Below are positions 40,593 to 40,813 of a stretch of DNA of 40,813 nt, piece by piece. Source of the DNA: Geobacter sp. Lineage in GTDB: Bacteria > Desulfobacterota > Desulfuromonadia > Geobacterales > Pseudopelobacteraceae. The notes beneath the pieces are model-generated. The model saw only the letters and a program-made list of their open reading frames with translations, was not told the origin of the DNA and ran no database searches. How positions within the stretch are numbered: position 1 is the first letter of the stretch; each line of letters starts with the position of its first letter. The DNA lies in NCBI GenBank assembly GCA_009886055.1, contig VFJM01000042.1:1-40813 (forward strand), written 5' to 3'. The position numbers were made by a program, and so were the translations under genes.

Positions 40593-40813
40593 ATGGGAGT
40601 TACCACGGAGTTGACGGACTACATGGGGTTTCAGGGGCTTCTTACCGACGAGGAAAAGCTGGTACGGGAGACGGCCCGCAAATTCGTCAATGACGAGGTG
40701 CTGCCGATAATCGATGAACATGCCCAGAAGGAGACCTTCCCCGTCCATCTGATCAAAAAAATGGGGGAACTGGGGTTCTATGGCCCCAACCTGCCTGAAA
40801 AGTACGGCTGTGC
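40593..40813 (+). CDS. Acyl-CoA dehydrogenase, probably glutaryl-CoA dehydrogenase, 3' end missing
   Basis: ATG 40593 follows AAGGAGA; 73 codons are visible before the window ends. The start (LLTDEEKLVRETARKFVNDE, then KMGELGFYGPNLPEKYG) is the N-terminal helical domain of acyl-CoA dehydrogenases and most resembles glutaryl-CoA dehydrogenases. In this pathway that enzyme would convert glutaryl-CoA to crotonyl-CoA, filling the step between the thiolase and the enoyl-CoA hydratase. It lies 103 bases after bamA, probably in the same operon. The substrate cannot be confirmed from the fragment. Confidence 0.85.
   Translation, partial: MGVTTELTDYMGFQGLLTDEEKLVRETARKFVNDEVLPIIDEHAQKETFPVHLIKKMGELGFYGPNLPEKYGC

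Noticed and set aside
1-40813. CRISPR array, insertion sequence, prophage, tRNA or rRNA gene
   Set aside because: No regularly spaced repeats, transposase or integrase frames, phage genes or tRNA-like folds were seen.

Overview
The window reads as part of an aromatic-degradation island of a strict anaerobe of the Geobacter/Geotalea group (Desulfuromonadia). It encodes a tungsten-type (class II) benzoyl-CoA reductase, BamB to BamI, with its selenocysteine subunit. It also encodes the whole ring-cleavage and beta-oxidation route and an aromatic-type ABC importer. Genus assignment is inference from gene content, intergenic repeat style and a GEMM riboswitch; no rRNA or phylogenetic marker is present.

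Layout. 1-826: the 3' end of a small exported protein gene and a small exported protein gene with a Fur-box-like promoter. 998-7972: a thiolase, then an operon of 6-hydroxycyclohexenecarbonyl-CoA dehydrogenase (bamQ), dienoyl-CoA hydratase (bamR), a second thiolase, enoyl-CoA hydratase, 3-hydroxyacyl-CoA dehydrogenase and an SDR. 8124-8966: a lone amidohydrolase between two intergenic repeats. 9160-16224: a molybdenum hydroxylase (three subunits) with an FMN-binding protein, XdhC, YqeB, YqeC and a MocA-like transferase. YqeB and YqeC suggest a selenium-dependent Mo cofactor. 16296-17204 (minus): an Rrf2 repressor and a GNAT acetyltransferase. 17530-29719: tandem-GNAT gene, bamB-bamC-bamD-bamE-bamF(Sec)-bamG-bamH-bamI, thioesterase. 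29998-34966: a HAAT-family ABC importer plus a CBS-domain protein. 35120-37233 (minus): a coiled-coil protein with similar domains at both ends, preceded by a GEMM-I-type riboswitch and overlapping terminator. 37326-38671 (minus): a frameshifted alpha-amylase. 39344 to the end: bamA and the start of an acyl-CoA (probably glutaryl-CoA) dehydrogenase gene.

How the genes fit. Benzoyl-CoA is reduced by BamB-I, hydrated by BamR, oxidised by BamQ and ring-opened by BamA to 3-hydroxypimelyl-CoA. The dehydrogenases, thiolases, glutaryl-CoA dehydrogenase and enoyl-CoA hydratase then take it to acetyl-CoA. The CoA ligase that makes benzoyl-CoA is not in the window.

Most notable points. (a) A shared promoter/operator, TTGACA followed by GGTATTGnnGTACY, lies before four catabolic units, and the same 14-bp site lies in reverse before the Rrf2/GNAT pair, which implies a local autoregulated regulon. 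(b) The GNAT-Rrf2 pair recalls BadL-BadM of Rhodopseudomonas. (c) Selenium appears in two forms: Sec in BamF and a probable selenium-dependent Mo hydroxylase. (d) A riboswitch with the A20 signature of cyclic AMP-GMP (GEMM-Ib) sensors controls an unstudied coiled-coil protein.
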